Below, in pieces: positions 61,583-64,000 of a stretch of 64,000 nucleotides of DNA; the first letter of the stretch is position 1; each line of letters begins with the position of its first letter. Origin of the DNA: Chlamydiota bacterium. Lineage in GTDB: Bacteria; Auribacterota; Tritonobacteria; UBA1439. The stretch spans positions 58,793 through 122,792 of the forward strand of contig JAAYCL010000044.1 of the NCBI GenBank assembly GCA_012729785.1, read 5' to 3'. Position numbers and translations under genes: made by a program. Under the pieces are notes generated by a model, which had not been told where the DNA came from, searched no databases, and saw only the letters and a list, made by a program, of their open reading frames with translations.

Positions 61583-62380
61583 ATGACATGCGGGAACGAT
61601 AGACTCCAATCGATCAGCGCGTTCTTCCCCGCCTTCAACGAGGAAGAGAACATACGGCATGTGATCAATAGCGCTCTCTCGGTCCTCTCGGGAATCGCGG
61701 ATGAGTATGAAGTTGTCATCATACTGTACGAGGGCTCCACGGATAACACGGGGGATATCGTCCGCGAGATGATGCAGTGTGACCCGCACGTCAGGCTCAT
61801 CCTGCAACCGCGAGCGGAGCGAGGCTATGGGATAGCCATGAGGATGGGGTACGAGAACGCGCGGCATGACACTGTTTTCTATTCGGATGCCGACAGGCAG
61901 TTTGATCTCAGCGACTTATGCAAGGTGTTCCGGCTCATCCGTCACGTGGACCTGGTGGTGGGGTATCGCCGGTCACGGCAGGATCCGATCACGAGAATTT
62001 TTGTGGCGAAGATCTACAATCTTATGATGAAGATTGTGTTCGGATTGGAGCAACGCGACGTGGACTGCGCCTTCAAGCTCTGTCGCAAGAGTATTTTTGA
62101 AAAGGTCTCGCTGAAATGTCGGACGGGACTGTCGGACACCGAGCTATTGGTCAAGGCGCGCCTTGCGGGGTACGAGATTATCGAGGTCGGCGTCGATCAT
62201 TTTCCAAGAATCGCCGGGGGCACCTATTTTGAGATCGGCAAGGGGAAGTTTTTCAATATTCCGAAGCCCGGAGTGGTACTAGCTATTCTCAAGGAAATGG
62301 TTGGGCTGTGGAGGGAAGTTTCTCCTTCCCTTCGCCGCTTCAGGGAAGAACAAAAAAAACGCTTGATGCAACAGCCCTAG
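61583..62380 (+). CDS. Glycosyltransferase family 2 (DPM1-like)
   Basis: A 265-residue GT2 enzyme with FFPAFNEEENI near 14, the LYEGSTDNTGD motif near 49 and YSDADRQFD as the metal site near 100. The usual VVDDGS motif is replaced by ILYEGS, an uncommon variant. Lys- and Arg-rich C-terminus; no membrane segment beyond a hydrophobic patch near 145. It starts 60 bases after the radical SAM gene and probably uses the same pathway. Donor unknown. Confidence 0.85.
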   Translation: MTCGNDRLQSISAFFPAFNEEENIRHVINSALSVLSGIADEYEVVIILYEGSTDNTGDIVREMMQCDPHVRLILQPRAERGYGIAMRMGYENARHDTVFYSDADRQFDLSDLCKVFRLIRHVDLVVGYRRSRQDPITRIFVAKIYNLMMKIVFGLEQRDVDCAFKLCRKSIFEKVSLKCRTGLSDTELLVKARLAGYEIIEVGVDHFPRIAGGTYFEIGKGKFFNIPKPGVVLAILKEMVGLWREVSPSLRRFREEQKKRLMQQP

Positions 62381-62443
62381 GTTATCCCCCTCCACCAGTA
62401 CCTGCGGTATGATGGCGAACCGCACGGCTCAACGGAGCGCAAC

Positions 62444-63892
62444 GTGAAAGCGCTTGTTCTCATCCCCTCATCGGAGTACGCCGACAACGTCGTCAGGGAT
62501 GTCCTCTACGGCTGCTGGTGCAAGGGGAGGCGCATCGGCGGGGGCTCCGTGCCGCCGCTCAACGCCCTCACCCTCGCCACGATCCTCAAGAACGACGGCG
62601 TCGTGGTCGAGCTCCGCGACGCCATCGAGCAGCGGCTGTCGTTCGAGGAGCTCGCCCGCGGCATCGAGGGATTCGACGTCGCCCTCGTCCTCTCCTCCTC
62701 GATGACGATCGACGAGGACGCCGTTGCGGTCCGGAGGCTCAAGGAGAGGAACCCGGCGCTCACGGCGATATTCTACGGCTCCCACCCCTCCTTCATGCCC
62801 CGGCAGTGCCTCGAGAACCCCGCGATCGACATCATCGTGAGGATGGAGCCGGACCTGATCATCAGGGACCTCCTGCGCGCCCTTCGGAAAGGGGATGGGA
62901 GCTGGAAGGGGGTGAGGGGGATCGGCTACAGGGAAGGCAACGAAATCGTGCTGAACGAGGACTACCCGTTCATGGACGATATGGAGGAGATCCCGATCGC
63001 CGACCGGACGCTCCTCCCCCCCGGCGCGACCTACTTCAACCCGATCGTCAAGCGCCACCCGTATACCACGAGTTGCACCTCCCGCGGTTGCCCCGGACTG
63101 TGCACCTTCTGCACGGCGCCCGCCTTCGCGGGGAAGAAGATACGTTCCTGGAGCGTGGACAGGGTGATCGAGGAGCTGCGGTACCTCGTCGGCCTCGGCT
63201 ACCGGGAGGTGTACTACCGGGACGAGACGTTCACCTTCAGCCGGGCGAGGGTGCGGGAGATCTGCGGGCGGATCGTCCGGGAGGGACTGGATATCAGCTG
63301 GATATGCAACGTCCGCGTGGGGAGCGCGGACCTCGAGATCCTCCGGGCGATGAAGGAGGCCGGGTGCCACCTCATCAAGGTCGGGATGGAATCGGGGGCC
63401 CAGGAGGTCCTCGACCGCTCGAAGAAGCATATCAGGGTCGAGCAGACCCGCGAGCTCTTCGCCTGGGCCCACGCGGCCGGCCTCGACACCCACGCCCACC
63501 TGATGTTCGGCATGCCCGGGGAGACCGGAGAGACGCTCGATCGCACCATCGCCTTCATCAAGGAGATCGACCCCACCACCATCGACATCGGGATATGCTC
63601 CCCCTATCCCGGCTCGGAGCTCTTCAGGGAGCTGCTCCGCGAGCACCCGGAGCTCGGCGACGAGAACCGGTTGAGTTTGAAGGACCTCCACACGGCGGGG
63701 ACCTACAACGAGTGGTACACCTCGGTCTCCAGGGCCGGCCTCGAGCGCTACATCCGGAGGGCGTACCGCGAGTACTACCTGCGGCCGGGCTACCTGCTGC
63801 GGTGGCTGGGGAGGATGAAGGGTCCGGAAGACATCGCCCGCATCATCCGCGGCGGCGCCAATGTGATACGGTTCAGCCTGTTCGGGGACTGA
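62444..63892 (+). CDS. B12-binding domain radical SAM protein
   Basis: A 482-residue class B radical SAM enzyme. The cobalamin domain has YGSHPS near 111 instead of the usual GGxHxS loop and MEPD in place of GEGE near 134, so it is a divergent subtype. The cluster cysteines are C216, C220 and C223 (CPGLCTFC), and the core has YRDETF near 247 and GMESGA near 310. The tail is YYLRPGYLLRWL, the shared type. GTG start with GGAG seven bases upstream. It returns to the high-GC composition of the rest of the window. Confidence 0.87.
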   Translation: MKALVLIPSSEYADNVVRDVLYGCWCKGRRIGGGSVPPLNALTLATILKNDGVVVELRDAIEQRLSFEELARGIEGFDVALVLSSSMTIDEDAVAVRRLKERNPALTAIFYGSHPSFMPRQCLENPAIDIIVRMEPDLIIRDLLRALRKGDGSWKGVRGIGYREGNEIVLNEDYPFMDDMEEIPIADRTLLPPGATYFNPIVKRHPYTTSCTSRGCPGLCTFCTAPAFAGKKIRSWSVDRVIEELRYLVGLGYREVYYRDETFTFSRARVREICGRIVREGLDISWICNVRVGSADLEILRAMKEAGCHLIKVGMESGAQEVLDRSKKHIRVEQTRELFAWAHAAGLDTHAHLMFGMPGETGETLDRTIAFIKEIDPTTIDIGICSPYPGSELFRELLREHPELGDENRLSLKDLHTAGTYNEWYTSVSRAGLERYIRRAYREYYLRPGYLLRWLGRMKGPEDIARIIRGGANVIRFSLFGD

Positions 63893-63944
63893 GATGGGCC
63901 CGCAGACGTCCGTTTCCCCTGCGGCGGGCGGCGAGGCGTGCGGG

Positions 63945-64000
63945 CTATCCCTCCTCCCGCACCTCCATCCTGCCCAGGATATCGTCATGCGAGATCCGGT
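63945..64000 (-). CDS. Possible C-terminal end of a minus-strand gene (partial)
   Basis: In one minus-strand frame the last 17 codons before a TAG read RISHDDILGRMEVREEG, a balanced, protein-like composition. The plus strand is also open here from an ATG at 63894 but gives a low-quality peptide. The right edge cuts the feature, so it cannot be assigned. Confidence 0.3.
   Translation of the reverse strand, partial: RISHDDILGRMEVREEG

Noticed and set aside
1-64000. Mobile elements, CRISPR arrays, tRNA or rRNA genes, attachment sites
   Set aside because: I saw no transposase, integrase, terminal inverted repeats, spaced repeat array, or conserved rRNA or tRNA sequence. The duplicated gene fragments are explained by gene paralogy alone.
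63894-64000. A plus-strand gene starting at ATG 63894
   Set aside because: It is open to the edge, but the 35 residues are Pro/Gly/Ala-rich and there is no ribosome site except the end of the previous gene. The minus-strand reading looks more protein-like.

Overview
The window is a very GC-rich bacterial chromosome segment with densely packed genes. Many genes are translationally coupled through ATGA, GTGA or TGATG overlaps, and many use GTG, TTG and even CTG starts. I see no rRNA, tRNA, CRISPR array, transposase or phage gene. The gene content (eleven B12-binding radical SAM enzymes, four SPASM-type radical SAM enzymes, seven family 2 glycosyltransferases, about nine multispanning glycosyltransferase-like membrane proteins and several nucleotide-sugar enzymes) is typical of uncultured, deep-branching Gram-negative lineages such as Omnibacteria or Auribacterota. 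That placement is inference from gene style only.

Layout. 1-7.9 kb: the 3' part of an ADP-ribosylglycohydrolase gene meets a convergent minus-strand operon (GT2, B12-rSAM with a CTG start, GT2, B12-rSAM, SPASM rSAM). 8.2-19.7 kb: a plus-strand operon behind a sigma70-like promoter. It encodes an SGNH hydrolase, a GT-C-like membrane protein, a DUF362/ferredoxin protein, a B12-rSAM, a protein made of four TIGR04076-like repeats, an rSAM, another GT-C-like protein and a divergent PurH. 19.8-25.1 kb: a nucleotide-sugar operon with three SDR enzymes, an HddC-like nucleotidyltransferase, an HddA-like heptose-7-phosphate kinase and a GT2, which together suggest a modified GDP-heptose. 25.1-28.0 kb: a decayed GT-C gene, then a GT-C protein with a discoidin domain. 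28.5-38.4 kb: a long plus-strand operon of SPASM rSAM, B12-rSAM, SPASM rSAM, three B12-rSAMs, a FAD oxidoreductase and a polyprenyl-phosphate mannosyltransferase. 38.4-42.6 kb: an internally deleted membrane-protein pseudogene and a minus-strand operon (B12-rSAM, methyltransferase, NodB-like deacetylase, GT2). 42.9-51.7 kb: five large membrane proteins and a third pseudogene remnant. 52.0-55.1 kb: a GNAT, a FAD oxidoreductase and a DegT aminotransferase, probably an amino-sugar set. 55.0-63.9 kb: a mannosyltransferase and a B12-rSAM on the minus strand, then a GT87 protein, a methyltransferase, two B12-rSAMs and a GT2 on the plus strand. The last 56 bases may hold the end of a minus-strand gene.

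How it fits together (inference). Nucleotide-sugar enzymes make unusual sugars. Cytoplasmic GT2 enzymes load them on lipid carriers or build a glycan. GT-C membrane enzymes transfer lipid-linked sugars outside the membrane. The radical SAM enzymes, methyltransferases and FAD enzymes would tailor the sugar, lipid or polyketide-like part. The three gene remnants show that the GT-C complement has been duplicating and decaying here. The strongest candidates for undescribed biology are the radical SAM array with its shared C-terminal tail, the four-repeat TIGR04076 protein fused head-to-tail with an rSAM gene, and the PurH-like protein next to a sugar operon.
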